Below, one piece after another: positions 28,371-38,958 of a stretch of 64,000 bases of DNA. The stretch is taken from positions 1-64,000 of the forward strand of contig NZ_JACYVZ010000003.1 of assembly GCF_014857925.1 (NCBI RefSeq). The letters are read 5' to 3'. The number at the start of each line of letters is the position of its first letter. Within the stretch, counting starts at the first letter, position 1. The stretch comes from Cysteiniphilum marinum. GTDB lineage: Bacteria; Pseudomonadota; Gammaproteobacteria; Francisellales; Francisellaceae. The translations under genes were made by a program, and so were the position numbers. The notes beneath the pieces are model-generated. The model saw only the letters and a program-made list of their open reading frames with translations. It did not search any database and was not told where the DNA came from.

Positions 28371-28398
28371 CTTGAAAAATAAAAACGCGTCAACATAT
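28371..28398 (+). promoter_or_regulatory. Sigma-32-type promoter of dnaK
   Basis: CTTGAAA (28371-28377), a 13-base spacer, then CAACATAT (28391-28398), close to CCCCATNT. It is 31 bases before the dnaK ATG, which has a good AAAGGAG. Confidence 0.7.
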
Positions 28399-28428
28399 TT
28401 TGGAGCGTTGAAATAAAAGGAGATCATA

Positions 28429-30369
28429 ATGGGTAAAATTATTGGTATAGATTTAGGTACAACCAACTCTTGCGTTGCGGTAATGGATGGCAAAACTGCT
28501 CGTGTTATCGAAAATGCAGAAGGTGCGCGTACAACGCCTTCAATCGTAGCATATACTGAAGGTGGTGAGATTTTAGTAGGGCAAGCAGCTAAGCGCCAAG
28601 CAGTAACGAATCCACATAATACATTATTTGCGGTTAAGCGTTTAATCGGTCGCAAATTTGATGAGAAAGTCGTTCAAGACGATATCGTTAAAAAAGTTCC
28701 TTACAAGGTGATCAAAGCAGACAATGGTGATGCTTGGGTTGAAGTATTAAAAGATAAAAAAATGGCGCCACCGCAAGTATCTGCTGAAGTATTGCGTAAA
28801 ATGAAAAAAACCGCAGAAGATTTCTTAGGTGAAACGGTAACAGAAGCGGTAATTACTGTTCCTGCTTATTTTAATGATGCGCAACGTCAAGCAACAAAAG
28901 ACGCAGGTCGTATTGCTGGCTTAGATGTTAAGCGTATTATTAACGAGCCAACAGCAGCAGCACTTGCTTATGGTATGGATAAGCAAAAAGCAGATCAAAC
29001 GATTGCTGTTTATGACTTAGGTGGTGGTACATTTGACGTATCTATCATTGAGATTGCTAACGTTGATGGCGATAGCCAAATCGAAGTATTAGCAACTAAT
29101 GGTGATACTTTCCTAGGTGGTGAAGATTTTGACGTCGCGTTAATGAACTATTTAATTGATGAGTTCAAGAAAGAAAGTGGTATTGATTTACATAATGATG
29201 CGTTAGCACTGCAGCGTTTACGTGAAGCAGCTGAGAAAGCGAAGATTGAATTGTCATCAGCACAACAAACAGATGTTAACTTGCCATATATCACAGCTGA
29301 TGCAACTGGTCCTAAGCATTTAAATATCAAAGTAACGCGTGCTAAATTTGAATCATTGGTTGAAGATCTAGTCAAGCGCTCAATTGAGCCATGTAAAAAA
29401 GCCTTACAAGATGCCGGTCTTAAAGTCTCTGAAATCACTGATGTATTATTGGTTGGTGGTCAAACACGTATGCCTAAAGTGCAAGAAGAAGTTAAAGCAT
29501 TCTTTAATAAAGAGCCACGTCGTGATGTAAACCCTGATGAAGCGGTTGCAATGGGTGCAGCTATCCAAGGTGGTGTATTAGCAGGTGATGTGAAAGATGT
29601 GTTACTTCTTGATGTAACACCATTATCTCTTGGTATTGAAACAATGGGTGGTGTGATGACTAAGTTGATCGAGCGTAATACCACGATCCCAACAAAGAAA
29701 TCACAAATTTTCTCAACAGCAGAAGATAATCAGCCAGCAGTGACGATCCATGTGCTACAAGGTGAGCGTGAAATGGCGTCTGCAAATAAATCACTGGGTC
29801 GATTCGATTTATCAGACATCCCACCAGCTCAACGTGGTATGCCGCAAATTGAAGTAACTTTTGATATTGATGCTAATGGTATTTTGAATGTATCAGCAAA
29901 AGATAAAGCAACTGGCAAAGAGCAAAATATTGTGATTAAAGCATCAAGTGGTTTATCTGAAGATGATATTAACAACATGGTTCAAGATGCCGAAGCCAAT
30001 GCTGAAACAGATAAGAAATTCCATGAGCTAGTTTCAGCACGTAACACAGGTGATAATTTGTTACACAGTGCGCGTAAGTCATTAAAAGACTTAGAAGGTA
30101 AAGTCTCTGAAGATGAGAAAGCAAAAGTTGAAGCCGCATGTACTGATTTAGAAGTTGTATTAAAGACAGATAATAAAGATGACATCGAAGCAAAAACTAA
30201 AGCTTTAGAAGAAGCGTTTGCACCGATTGCACAGAAAGCTTACGAGCAAGCACAAGGTCAAGCGAATGCTGAAGCAGGTGCTTCAGCTGAAGAACCTCAG
30301 CAACAAAAAGCAGATGATAATGTGGTTGATGCTGAGTTTGAAGAAGTTAAAGATGACGACAAAAAATAG
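28429..30369 (+). CDS. dnaK: Hsp70 chaperone DnaK
   Basis: ATP-dependent folding chaperone. The ATPase domain has [17 protein letters not shown] at the start, [13 protein letters not shown] (about 195-207) and [15 protein letters not shown]; the substrate domain has [17 protein letters not shown] and the C-terminal lid ends in an acidic [10 protein letters not shown] motif. Length 646 is normal. AAAGGAGATCATAATG gives a strong start. Between grpE and dnaJ. Confidence 0.98.
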   Translation: MGKIIGIDLGTTNSCVAVMDGKTARVIENAEGARTTPSIVAYTEGGEILVGQAAKRQAVTNPHNTLFAVKRLIGRKFDEKVVQDDIVKKVPYKVIKADNGDAWVEVLKDKKMAPPQVSAEVLRKMKKTAEDFLGETVTEAVITVPAYFNDAQRQATKDAGRIAGLDVKRIINEPTAAALAYGMDKQKADQTIAVYDLGGGTFDVSIIEIANVDGDSQIEVLATNGDTFLGGEDFDVALMNYLIDEFKKESGIDLHNDALALQRLREAAEKAKIELSSAQQTDVNLPYITADATGPKHLNIKVTRAKFESLVEDLVKRSIEPCKKALQDAGLKVSEITDVLLVGGQTRMPKVQEEVKAFFNKEPRRDVNPDEAVAMGAAIQGGVLAGDVKDVLLLDVTPLSLGIETMGGVMTKLIERNTTIPTKKSQIFSTAEDNQPAVTIHVLQGEREMASANKSLGRFDLSDIPPAQRGMPQIEVTFDIDANGILNVSAKDKATGKEQNIVIKASSGLSEDDINNMVQDAEANAETDKKFHELVSARNTGDNLLHSARKSLKDLEGKVSEDEKAKVEAACTDLEVVLKTDNKDDIEAKTKALEEAFAPIAQKAYEQAQGQANAEAGASAEEPQQQKADDNVVDAEFEEVKDDDKK

Positions 30370-30396
30370 TTAATCTCAATAAACTATAACTTTTAA

Positions 30397-30424
30397 CTTG
30401 AAAAATGCGGGCATGTCCCGCATT
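30397..30424 (+). promoter_or_regulatory. Sigma-32-like promoter of dnaJ, overlapping dnaK terminator
   Basis: CTTGAAA (30397-30403), 13 bases, then CCCGCATT (30417-30424), the same arrangement as at grpE. The -10-like box is the right arm of the dnaK terminator hairpin, and it lies 42 bases before the dnaJ ATG. Confidence 0.5.
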
Positions 30425-30428
30425 TTTT
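30401..30428 (+). terminator. Rho-independent terminator after dnaK
   Basis: AAAAATGCGGG and CCCGCATTTTT form an 11-bp stem with a 5-base loop and a T-run, starting 32 bases after the dnaK stop. It should reduce read-through into dnaJ. Confidence 0.85.
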
Positions 30429-30465
30429 ATAGCGTTTTGAATTGAACTAGAATAATGGTAGCACT

Positions 30466-31596
30466 ATGCCTAGAGATTATTATGAAATATTAGGGGTATC
30501 TAAAAGCGCAACAGAGCAAGAGCTTAAGCGTTCATATCGTAAATTGGCGATGAAGTATCACCCAGATAGAAACCCTAATGATAAGGATGCCGAAGCAAAG
30601 TTTAAGGAAGCGTCTGAAGCTTATGAGATTTTAAGTGATGCACAAAAACGTGCCGCTTATGATCAGTTTGGTCATGCAGGTGTCAATCAAGGTGCTGGAC
30701 ATGGCGGCTTTGGTGGTGGACAACAAGGCTTTGGCGATATTTTTGGTGACATATTTGGTGATATTTTTGGCGGCGGAGGCGGTCAAAGGTCATCAGGGCG
30801 TTCATCACGTGCGCAAAGCAGGCGTGGTAATGATTTACAATACAATCTGGAAATCACGCTTGAAGAAGCTGTACACGGCACAACCAAGAAGATCAAAGTG
30901 CCAACCTATGTTTCATGTGATAGCTGTCATGGCTCAGGAGGTTCTGGTAAACAAACATGTGGCACATGTCATGGCGCGGGTGCTGTGCGTATGTCACAAG
31001 GCTTCTTTTCCGTTGAGCAGACCTGTCCGACATGTCATGGTAGTGGCCATACTATTAAAGACCCATGTCGCGCTTGTCATGGACAAGGGCGTAAGCAAGA
31101 TGTCAAATCACTTTCTGTCAAAATTCCAGCGGGCGTTGATACCGGTGATAGAATCCGACTATCAGGCGAGGGTGAAGCCGGTGAAAATGGCGCGCCAGCG
31201 GGTGATTTGTATGTGCAAGTACATGTCAAAGAACATGCAATCTTTGAGCGTAATGGTTCGGATCTATATTGTGAAGTACCAATTAGCATTATGACAGCAT
31301 GCTTGGGTGGCGAGCTTGATGTGCCGACGATTGATGGCAAAGTGAAGCTTAAGATCCCTGCTGAAACACAAACAGGCAAAATGTTTAGATTAAGAGGCAA
31401 GGGTGTTAAAGCCTTGCGTGGCAGTAGCATGGGAGATTTGATGTGTAAGGTCACAGTTGAAACGCCGATTAATCTTAATAGTAAACAGCGTGAACTGTTA
31501 GAGGCATTTGGTGATTCAATTGGTGAGCATCAAACACATTCACCAAAATCAAAATCTTGGTTTGATAATGTTAAAGAGTTTTTTGCTGGCAGCTAA
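30466..31596 (+). CDS. dnaJ: Hsp40 co-chaperone DnaJ
   Basis: Delivers unfolded clients to DnaK and stimulates its ATPase. The J domain has the HPD motif ([13 protein letters not shown]). A Gly/Phe-rich linker with repeated GDIFGDIF follows. Four zinc repeats [24 protein letters not shown] and CRACHGQG are intact, then the two C-terminal client domains. At 376 residues it is a full-length class I DnaJ. Confidence 0.97.
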   Translation: MPRDYYEILGVSKSATEQELKRSYRKLAMKYHPDRNPNDKDAEAKFKEASEAYEILSDAQKRAAYDQFGHAGVNQGAGHGGFGGGQQGFGDIFGDIFGDIFGGGGGQRSSGRSSRAQSRRGNDLQYNLEITLEEAVHGTTKKIKVPTYVSCDSCHGSGGSGKQTCGTCHGAGAVRMSQGFFSVEQTCPTCHGSGHTIKDPCRACHGQGRKQDVKSLSVKIPAGVDTGDRIRLSGEGEAGENGAPAGDLYVQVHVKEHAIFERNGSDLYCEVPISIMTACLGGELDVPTIDGKVKLKIPAETQTGKMFRLRGKGVKALRGSSMGDLMCKVTVETPINLNSKQRELLEAFGDSIGEHQTHSPKSKSWFDNVKEFFAGS

Positions 31597-31617
31597 TGGC
31601 TTTGTATTTTCTGTTTT

Positions 31618-32592
31618 TTAGCTTTCAATAAGTGAAATAATTTTTTTATCAAGCCAAAATTCAAAGGGGCGCCAGCCCTTACATCTTGATAAATAACCCA
31701 TATGACCTCCCTTGTGAGTCCATTGAATATCAATATTCGTATGTGAAAGTCCAATGGCGAAACGATTATCCACGAATGGATCATCATGATCGCAGACGAT
31801 GGTAGTTTGACATGTTATTTTGGCAAGATAGTTTTTGGCACTTGAGTGAGTATAATACGCATGTGCGGTAACAAATCCCGCCTCCTTTGCTGTAAAGGTC
31901 TCATCGATTTCATAGACGCCATAGTTTTTAGGCAACGTAGCGGCTTTTTCTTGAAACATTTGATAATGGTCATGCGTAATGGCGCGATGCTTGAAGAGCT
32001 TATATAAGCGTTTGGCAAAGTGTCGATTAAAGATGGCATTATTTTTTTGAGAAAGTTTTGCCATGCTGGCTAATAAATCCATTGGTGGGGCGATTGCAAT
32101 TGCGTGTTTAATTGATAAATCATTATTACTATGTTCAGCTAATGCTTTTAGTAGCATATTGCCCGAGATCGAAAAACCAATTGGGATGAGTTGAGTTTGT
32201 TTATCTACCGTTGCAAGGAGTTCTAAGACGGCATAAATATCATCACTCTTGCCGGCATGATAAATGCCTCTTGCTAGAGGCAATAAATGTTTGTTGGCAC
32301 CACGATGATTTACACGGACAACATGATAGCCTAAATTAAGTAGCTTTTTTGCAATGCGCACCATATATGAAGAGTTTTCATCACCAGAAAGACCATGAAA
32401 CAGTACAACGGTAATGTTTTGTGTCGTGGTGTCAGCGTAAGAGATAGATAGCTTGAGTTGATCACCATCTTTAAGTTTGAGATATTGCGTTTGCGTATTT
32501 AATGGCTGTGCGCGTTCTCCAATAATGCTACTAATAATGGTTTGCCATTTGGCAGAGAGTTTAATGGGTTTAAAATCCATGGTTTGAAACAC
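31618..32592 (-). CDS. Alpha/beta hydrolase, YheT-like
   Basis: A 324-residue hydrolase of the YheT/ABHD1-3 family. The oxyanion region LFHGLSGDENSSYM, the RVNHRGANK strand, the nucleophile Ser in IGFSISGNM, the Asp in CDHDDPFVD and the His in HKGGHMGYLS are all in place. The HRGA and GGHMGY patterns are characteristic of the family. Natural substrate unknown. It converges on dnaJ, 21 bases away. Confidence 0.85.
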   Translation of the reverse strand: MFQTMDFKPIKLSAKWQTIISSIIGERAQPLNTQTQYLKLKDGDQLKLSISYADTTTQNITVVLFHGLSGDENSSYMVRIAKKLLNLGYHVVRVNHRGANKHLLPLARGIYHAGKSDDIYAVLELLATVDKQTQLIPIGFSISGNMLLKALAEHSNNDLSIKHAIAIAPPMDLLASMAKLSQKNNAIFNRHFAKRLYKLFKHRAITHDHYQMFQEKAATLPKNYGVYEIDETFTAKEAGFVTAHAYYTHSSAKNYLAKITCQTTIVCDHDDPFVDNRFAIGLSHTNIDIQWTHKGGHMGYLSRCKGWRPFEFWLDKKIISLIES

Positions 32593-32626
32593 TTAATAAT
32601 TAGGAGTGATCGTAGTAATTGACTTA

Positions 32627-34414
32627 TTAATTCTTTTTAAGTACCGATAAGAATGCTTCTTGTGGTACTTCAACGTTGCCAACTTGTTTCATGCGCTTTT
32701 TACCAGCTTTTTGTTTTTCAAGAAGCTTACGCTTACGTGATACATCACCACCATAACATTTAGCAAGAACGTTCTTACGCATCGCTTTTACAGTACTTCG
32801 AGCAACGATAGCGCCACCAATTGCCGCTTGAATAGCCACTTCAAACATCTGTCTTGGAATAAGCTCTTTTAGGCGTTCAACAAGCTCACGCCCTTTGTAA
32901 ACAGATTGATCCTTGTGGACGATACTGGCAAGGGCATCAACTTTCTCGCCATTAATAAGAATATCTAAGAGCACCATGTTCGCTCCTTCATAACGCTGCA
33001 GTTCATAATCAAGCGAGGCATAGCCGCGACTAACAGATTTCAAACGATCAAAGAAATCAGAAACCACCTCAATCATTGGAATGTCATAAATGATAGATAC
33101 TTGACGACCTAAATAGTTCATATCGACTTGTGTGCCACGTTTTTCAACACAAAGTGTGATAATCGCACCGACATAATCTTGCGGCACTAAAATAGACGCG
33201 CGAACAATTGGTTCACGTACCTCAGCGATGGCAGAAGGTTCTGGTAGCTTTGAGGGGTTATCAACTTCAACCTCTTCACCATTTTTTAGGGTTACTTTGT
33301 AAATAACGGTTGGTGCCGAGGTGATTAAATCAAGATTGTATTCACGCTCTAAGCGCTCTTGAATAATTTCCATATGCAGAAGTCCCAAAAAACCGCAACG
33401 AAAACCAAAGCCTAGCGCCTGTGATACTTCAGGTTCAAAGAAAAGAGAAGCATCATTTAAGCTTAGTTTTTCTAATGCCTCACGAAATGCTTCAAAATCA
33501 TCAGCACTAATAGGAAACATGCCGGCATAGACTTGTGGTTGCACGCGTTTAAATCCAGGAACAGGTTTATCCGTTGGGTTTTTGGCTAAGGTTAATGTGT
33601 CCCCTACAGGCGCGCCATGAATATCTTTAATGCCTGCAACAATGAATCCAACTTCACCTGCCTTTAATGTTTGCTGCTTGTGCATCTTTGGTGTGAATAC
33701 ACCTAGTTGATCGACTTGATGTGTTTGCCCTGATGACATTACCTTGATCTTATCTCCTACCTGCAATTGTCCATTGCGAATACGCACAAGGGATACCACA
33801 CCAAGATATGGGTCAAACCATGAGTCAATAATAAGTGCTTGCAATGGTGCGTTTAGATCACCAACAGGTGGTGGGATTTTGGCAATAATCGTCTCTAGAA
33901 CCTCTTCAACACCCAAGCCAGTTTTAGCGCTACAAGTTGTTGCCCCCACAGCTTCAATGCCAATAATATCTTCAATCTCAGCACACACACGCTCAGGCTC
34001 GGCAGATGGCAGGTCAATTTTATTAAGCACGGGAATAACTTCTAAGTTTTGTTCAATCGCGGTATAGCAGTTGGCAACTGTTTGTGCTTCAACGCCTTGA
34101 GCCGCATCAACAACTAATAATGCACCTTCACAAGCAGCTAACGAACGTGATACCTCGTATGAGAAGTCAACATGTCCTGGGGTATCAATAAAATTCAGCT
34201 GATAGGTTTGCCCATCTTTGGCGGTATAGTTTAAGGTCACACTTTGTGCTTTGATGGTAATGCCACGTTCGCGTTCAATATCCATTGAATCAAGAACTTG
34301 CTCTTTCATCTCGCGATCAGTCAACCCTTGGCAGACCTGAATAAAACGATCAGAAAGCGTTGATTTGCCATGATCAATATGCGCAATAATAGAAAAGTTT
34401 CGGATGTGTTGCAT
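32627..34414 (-). CDS. lepA: Elongation factor 4 (back-translocase LepA)
   Basis: Ribosome-associated GTPase. Visible G motifs: AHIDHGKST, the switch I region, DTPGHVDF and NKID; the LepA-specific C-terminal domain is present ([26 protein letters not shown]). I chose the start [14 protein letters not shown] at 34414, which matches the usual LepA N-terminus and gives 595 residues; a longer frame opens at 34450 with an unusual leader. No lepB follows. It diverges from hfq. Confidence 0.96.
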   Translation of the reverse strand: MQHIRNFSIIAHIDHGKSTLSDRFIQVCQGLTDREMKEQVLDSMDIERERGITIKAQSVTLNYTAKDGQTYQLNFIDTPGHVDFSYEVSRSLAACEGALLVVDAAQGVEAQTVANCYTAIEQNLEVIPVLNKIDLPSAEPERVCAEIEDIIGIEAVGATTCSAKTGLGVEEVLETIIAKIPPPVGDLNAPLQALIIDSWFDPYLGVVSLVRIRNGQLQVGDKIKVMSSGQTHQVDQLGVFTPKMHKQQTLKAGEVGFIVAGIKDIHGAPVGDTLTLAKNPTDKPVPGFKRVQPQVYAGMFPISADDFEAFREALEKLSLNDASLFFEPEVSQALGFGFRCGFLGLLHMEIIQERLEREYNLDLITSAPTVIYKVTLKNGEEVEVDNPSKLPEPSAIAEVREPIVRASILVPQDYVGAIITLCVEKRGTQVDMNYLGRQVSIIYDIPMIEVVSDFFDRLKSVSRGYASLDYELQRYEGANMVLLDILINGEKVDALASIVHKDQSVYKGRELVERLKELIPRQMFEVAIQAAIGGAIVARSTVKAMRKNVLAKCYGGDVSRKRKLLEKQKAGKKRMKQVGNVEVPQEAFLSVLKKN

Positions 34415-34551
34415 ATGCTTGTGTAGTAGATATTTTATTATGGTGAGCATTATGCCGAAAAAATGATATAAAAGGAATCACCAGTTGTGTGAGGAATTGT
34501 TTTGGCTTCATCAAAAATGCGGCTTATGCATAAAAATCCCGCTATTGTCCT

Positions 34552-34579
34552 TTGTTATGGTTAAGGATAGTGATAGAAT
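34552..34579 (+). promoter_or_regulatory. Candidate sigma-70 promoter of hfq operon
   Basis: TTGTTA (34552-34557), 16 bases, then TAGAAT (34574-34579). By-eye match, 84 bases before the hfq ATG. The palindrome GCAGCTTAAGCTGC (34588-34601), the core of family A, lies just downstream at the expected leader position. Confidence 0.4.
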
Positions 34580-34587
34580 GCCTGCCA

Positions 34588-34601
34588 GCAGCTTAAGCTG
34601 C
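34588..34601. repeat. Isolated family A core palindrome in hfq leader
   Basis: GCAGCTTAAGCTGC is identical to the central palindrome of the family A repeats but lacks the flanking CCCCTCACCC and GGGGAGAGG arms. It may be the relic of a copy or a chance match. Confidence 0.45.
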
Positions 34602-34663
34602 GAGGTAAATAACCTTAACTAAAATTATTATAACTATTAAAGAACAATAAAGAGGATATTACT

Positions 34664-35032
34664 ATGTCTAGAATCGCATCTTTGCAAGATCCGTTTTTAA
34701 ATGCGTTAAGAAAAGAGAAAATCTCTGTTTCAATTTACTTGGTAAACGGCATTAAGTTGCAGGGCGTTATTGAAGCGTTTGATTCGTTTTCTATCGTATT
34801 ACGCAACAGTGTTAACCAAATGGTTTATAAGCATGCGATCTCAACAGTAGTTCCTGCCAAAGCAGTGCGTTTGGTCTATAGCAATTACAATCCAAATCAT
34901 GGCCAACAAAACCATAATTCAGAGCAAGAAGATGGTTTTGAGTCTATGGATGAGACTTCATTTGAAGAGTCATATGATGAAGCAAATAATGCAGATGATC
35001 ATTACAATCAACAGTCTGCGCAGCAACAATAA
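34664..35032 (+). CDS. hfq: RNA chaperone Hfq
   Basis: Sm-like hexameric protein that pairs small RNAs with mRNAs. The Sm core is intact: Sm1 ([20 protein letters not shown], with conserved Asp and Phe) and Sm2 ([12 protein letters not shown] with the YKHA motif). Beyond residue 70 there is a long acidic, Asn/Gln-rich tail of about 50 residues (ending NQQSAQQQ), a disordered extension. AGAGGA precedes the ATG. First gene of hfq-hflX-hflK-hflC, the usual gammaproteobacterial order. Confidence 0.97.
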   Translation: MSRIASLQDPFLNALRKEKISVSIYLVNGIKLQGVIEAFDSFSIVLRNSVNQMVYKHAISTVVPAKAVRLVYSNYNPNHGQQNHNSEQEDGFESMDETSFEESYDEANNADDHYNQQSAQQQ

Positions 35033-35067
35033 TATTTATCTATAACATACATTAAGAGGATCTTTCT

Positions 35068-36366
35068 TTGGAGATCTTTCAAGAACATAAGGTAGGCGAA
35101 AATTGCCTACTCATCGATATTGATTTTTCATCTAAACCAGAATTAAATGCTGAGCTTTCTGAGCTCAATGGGCTTGTACATGCTGCTAATTGGCAGATTG
35201 TACAGACTATTACATCGCGTCGCTCACAGCCTGATCCTAAATACTTTTGTGGTAAAGGCAAGCTTGAAGAGATTAAAGCGATCATTGAAGAGCATAAGAT
35301 TGATCTGGTGGTTTTTAATCATAGCATTACACCTTCACAAGAGCGCAATATCGAAAAAGCATTACATTGCAAAGTCATTGATCGTACGCGTTTGATCTTA
35401 GAGATATTTTCACAACGTGCGCAAACTCATGAAGGTAAACTTCAGGTTGAGTTGGCACAATTGAATTATGCAGCCACGCGATTAGTGCGCGGTTGGACAC
35501 ATTTGGAACGACAAAAGGGTGGTATTGGGGTGCGTGGTGGACCCGGTGAGACTCAGCTTGAGCTTGATCGACGTCTATTACGCCAACGAATTGCCCAGAT
35601 TGAAAAACGACTTGAAAAAGTCAAAAAACAACGTGGGCTAAGTCGCGCGTCACGTCAGAAAAATGATGTGCCGACAATCGCTTTTGTTGGTTATACTAAT
35701 GCTGGTAAATCAACGTTGTTTAATCACTTAAGTGGTGCAAGCGTTTTAGCTAAAGATCAATTGTTTGCGACGTTAGATCCAACCTTGCGTAAAATCGAGG
35801 TGCCTAAACTAGGTGAAGTTGTATTATCCGATACTGTAGGCTTTATCCGTAATCTACCACATGACTTGGTTGAGGCATTTTGCGCAACGCTTGAAGAAGC
35901 GATTGAAGCAGACCTGTTAGTGCATGTGATTGATTATGCCGATGAGCATCATCGCGCGTATATCGAGCAAGTTAAACTGGTGCTACAGCAGATTGAGGCG
36001 GGTGATAAGCCGGTACTTAATGTCTATAACAAAATTGACCGTTTAGATAATTTAACATCTCATATTGTCTATCATGAAGATCGTCCTGCAGATGTATATC
36101 TCTCAGCACAAACTGGAGATGGGATTGAATATTTATATGAATCAATTGCTAAGCACTTTAACCAAGAATGGCTCAAAGGTGTATTGACCTTAATGCCGAA
36201 TGAAGGCAAAGTTCGTGCAGCATTTTATCAACTAGGCGTGGTTGAAAAAGAACAGATAACGGATATAGGTGAATATCAATTAACAATACACATTGCGAAA
36301 AATGATTTTGATGCAATATGTCGAAATAATAAGCTTGAGTTAATAGCAAAATTTAGTCACCATTAG
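35068..36366 (+). CDS. hflX: GTPase HflX
   Basis: Ribosome-splitting GTPase. The N-terminal domain (HPKYF-like DPKYFCGKGKLEEIK, then RLILEIFSQRAQTHEGKLQVELAQL) and the glycine stretch KGGIGVRGGPGETQLELDRR are typical, followed by G1 FVGYTNAGKST, G3 LSDTVGFIRNLP and G4 NKID. The start is TTG 35068: AAGAGGA lies 7 bases upstream and no in-frame ATG occurs until deep in the domain. Length 432. Confidence 0.96.
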   Translation: MEIFQEHKVGENCLLIDIDFSSKPELNAELSELNGLVHAANWQIVQTITSRRSQPDPKYFCGKGKLEEIKAIIEEHKIDLVVFNHSITPSQERNIEKALHCKVIDRTRLILEIFSQRAQTHEGKLQVELAQLNYAATRLVRGWTHLERQKGGIGVRGGPGETQLELDRRLLRQRIAQIEKRLEKVKKQRGLSRASRQKNDVPTIAFVGYTNAGKSTLFNHLSGASVLAKDQLFATLDPTLRKIEVPKLGEVVLSDTVGFIRNLPHDLVEAFCATLEEAIEADLLVHVIDYADEHHRAYIEQVKLVLQQIEAGDKPVLNVYNKIDRLDNLTSHIVYHEDRPADVYLSAQTGDGIEYLYESIAKHFNQEWLKGVLTLMPNEGKVRAAFYQLGVVEKEQITDIGEYQLTIHIAKNDFDAICRNNKLELIAKFSHH

Positions 36367-36399
36367 GGGCACTGAAAGAGTAAATCAAAAGTAGTATCT

Positions 36400-37539
36400 A
36401 TGGCATTAAAATTTTTGTCACGACACAAAGTATTTAATCAAGGGCCACCTGATTTAGAAGAGGCGATCCGTCGATTTCTAGGCAAAGGACGTAAGCAAGA
36501 TAATAATTCATCGAGCAATAATGGGAATAATGGCAATAACCACGGTGGTGACCATAATAACAATGGTAACAACAATAATGAACCACCGCGAAAAGATGAT
36601 AGTCAGCGCAAAAGTATCTACTCACGTAGTGCCGATCAAAAGCCATTACCAGTGAAGAAAATCGCGATTGGCGTAGTTGCTGCGGCTGTTATTATTTGGG
36701 CGGGCATGGGTGTTTATGTTGTGCAACCAGCGCAACAGGCTGCCGTATTGACCTTCGGCAAGTTCTCAAGTATAGAAGGACCAGGAATGCATTGGCATGC
36801 GCCTGGTTTTGTCAGTGTCATCAAAAAAGATGTTGAAGTGCTAAATACCATTAAGCTTGATAAACAAATGCTGACTTCTGAAGAGAATATTGTGCATGTG
36901 TCATTCTCAGTGCAGTATCGTATTGGTAATTTAGAAGATTATTTATTTGCTACTAATAACCCTGAGCTTATCTTGCGTCAAGCGCTTGAAAGTGCGGTGC
37001 GCCAAGTGGTTGGTGAAAATAAACTAGAGAAGATTCTAACGACCTCAAGAACACAAATTACCTTAGAAGTGCAAAAAGAATTAGAGAAGCTTTTGAATAA
37101 GTACAAAACGGGTATTTTGGTTAATGAAGTGATCATGCAGCCAGCGCAAGCACCTGCTGAGGTTAAAAGTGCCTTTGATGATGTGATTAAGGCGCGTGAA
37201 GATCGTGAGCGCGTGCAAAACGAGGCGCAAAGCTATGCCAACAAGGTTGTACCAGTAGCAAAAGGGCGTGCGCAACGAATTATGGATGAAGCGCGAGCTT
37301 ATCAGTCAAAAGTTGTGTTAGACGCACAGGGTAATATCGCCAACTTCAGTCAGTTACTACCTGTATATCAGCAAAATCCAAGCATTATTGAGAATCAGCT
37401 ATATTATCAAACCATGGAAAATATCTTTAAAAACAACAAGCTCTATATCGTTGATGGCGATGGAGCTAAAAATTTATTCTATGGTGATAAATTATCACCG
37501 CTGGCAGTATCTTCAACGGTTCAAGGAGGTCAGCAATGA
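36400..37539 (+). CDS. hflK: FtsH modulator HflK
   Basis: SPFH/prohibitin-family membrane protein that, with HflC, surrounds the FtsH protease. After a cytoplasmic N-terminus comes an Asn-rich low-complexity stretch (about 36-62), one membrane helix (KIAIGVVAAAVIIWAGMGVYVV), and the SPFH domain (GMHWHAPGF; VSFSVQYRI) with the coiled coil REDRERVQNEAQSYANKVVP. The stop overlaps the hflC start by 4 bases (ATGA), a sign of coupling. Confidence 0.95.
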   Translation: MALKFLSRHKVFNQGPPDLEEAIRRFLGKGRKQDNNSSSNNGNNGNNHGGDHNNNGNNNNEPPRKDDSQRKSIYSRSADQKPLPVKKIAIGVVAAAVIIWAGMGVYVVQPAQQAAVLTFGKFSSIEGPGMHWHAPGFVSVIKKDVEVLNTIKLDKQMLTSEENIVHVSFSVQYRIGNLEDYLFATNNPELILRQALESAVRQVVGENKLEKILTTSRTQITLEVQKELEKLLNKYKTGILVNEVIMQPAQAPAEVKSAFDDVIKAREDRERVQNEAQSYANKVVPVAKGRAQRIMDEARAYQSKVVLDAQGNIANFSQLLPVYQQNPSIIENQLYYQTMENIFKNNKLYIVDGDGAKNLFYGDKLSPLAVSSTVQGGQQ

Positions 37540-38468
37540 GCAATAAACTAATGGGACTAATCGTCGTTGTCATTGTGGCATTATTGTTGATATTCAGTTC
37601 AATGTTTCGTGTTAACCAAGGCAATGAAGCCGTGATTTTAAAATTGGGTGAGTTAAATCAAACCAGTGATGGTCAAGTTAAGGTTTACACACCAGGATTG
37701 CATTTTAAAATTCCACTGGTTGAACAGGTGAAAACTTATGATATGCGTTTACGGACGTTGACAGTTGACTCATCACGCGTGGTGACCAATGAGCAAAAAG
37801 ATGTGATCATTGATGCGTATCTCGAGTGGAAGATTAATAATATCTCACAATTCTATCGTAGTGTTTCAGGCAATGATTCACGTGCTGAATTATTATTAAG
37901 ACAGTTCTTAGAAGCGTCATTACGTGCTGAAGTTGGTAAGATTGATATTCAAGGTCTGATTAACAATGAGCGTGATCAATTGATGCAGACATTAACAAAG
38001 AGTGTACAGGATCAAGCGAAGAAAATTGGTATTGATGTTGTTGATGTGCGTATTAAACAGATTGATTTACCCGAAACGGTGACTGAATCGATTTACCAAA
38101 GAATGCGTTCAGAACGCCAAAAAGTGGCCGCATCGATTCGAGCACAAGGTGAGCAGATGTCAGAATCTATTCGTGCAGATGCTGATGCGACAGTGACAAT
38201 CACTTTGGCGCAAGCTGATCGTGATGCCAAAGAAGTCAAAGCCAAAGCGGATGCAAAAGCGGCTGAAATTTATATAGATGCGTATGGCAAATCAGAGAGC
38301 TTCTATAATTTTTGGCGCAGTATGCAGGCTTATCAAGCAAGCTTTAGCGGTAAAAAAGATGATGTGTTTATCTTAAAGCCAGAAGGCAAATTCTTTAATT
38401 ACTTCAATTCATCTAACGCACCTAATTCGCCTGTGTCAGCGAAAGCGGGCGTAAGCTCAGTAAAATAA
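37536..38468 (+). CDS. hflC: FtsH modulator HflC
   Basis: Partner of HflK in the periplasm-facing complex that modulates FtsH. It has a single N-terminal membrane helix (LIVVVIVALLLIFSSMF) and an SPFH domain (NQGNEAVILKLGEL; PGLHFKIPLVEQVKTYD; DVRIKQIDLPETV). Length 310. Last gene of the cluster; no hairpin terminator is visible, and 490 bases of repeat-rich sequence follow. Confidence 0.95.
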   Translation: MSNKLMGLIVVVIVALLLIFSSMFRVNQGNEAVILKLGELNQTSDGQVKVYTPGLHFKIPLVEQVKTYDMRLRTLTVDSSRVVTNEQKDVIIDAYLEWKINNISQFYRSVSGNDSRAELLLRQFLEASLRAEVGKIDIQGLINNERDQLMQTLTKSVQDQAKKIGIDVVDVRIKQIDLPETVTESIYQRMRSERQKVAASIRAQGEQMSESIRADADATVTITLAQADRDAKEVKAKADAKAAEIYIDAYGKSESFYNFWRSMQAYQASFSGKKDDVFILKPEGKFFNYFNSSNAPNSPVSAKAGVSSVK

Positions 38469-38958
38469 TAGTTCTTACTCCCGATTGCTTAAGCAGTTGG
38501 ATTTCTCGTTGTATAAAAATATCTTATATTATTGTGCTATATCGCTGATTTTTATTCTTCTTTAAGCTTGCAAACTATACAGCGACATTAAAATTATGGA
38601 TAATAGATTAATATGTTTGAATTTTAGTTTTTAAGTGCATTTGTATTGCATTAAGTCATGGGGCTTAAGATAGATGTGTTGTATTGCTATGACTAGATTA
38701 CATTACGAATATGTAGGTTGTGACTAAGCTGTATTACGGAACCGTGGACTGAGCGTAAGTCGAAGTCCGTGATTGTTTTTGAGTTACCCTGTGACTTCGC
38801 TCAGGGTGCGATTTAGAAAAAAACTATGACTTTATTCCCCTCTTTGCAAGAGAAGTGCTGAACTTGCGAGGCGGGGTGTTGAAATAGAGAAAGTGAGTAA
38901 CCTCAGTTACTAAGTAAAAAAGAATGATAATAATAAAAATGGGGTGAGGGAAAGAGAA
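38469..38958. other. Repeat-rich gene-free spacer after hflC
   Basis: This 490-base interval has no gene I can support. It holds a family C variant (38742-38812) and the palindrome-rich run CCCCTCTTTGCAAGAG...GCGGGG (38836-38876). The start of the next gene is preceded by GAGGG. Confidence 0.7.
38742..38812. repeat. Family C repeat variant
   Basis: GTGGACTGAGCGTAAGTCGA and CCCTGTGACTTCGCTCAGGG carry the TGAGC/GTCGAAG half-sites. The second is a palindrome of its own (CCCTG...CAGGG). Confidence 0.6.

Noticed and set aside
29148-30193. Minus-strand frames within dnaK
   Set aside because: Long antisense frames are common opposite highly expressed, biased genes; dnaK is unambiguous.
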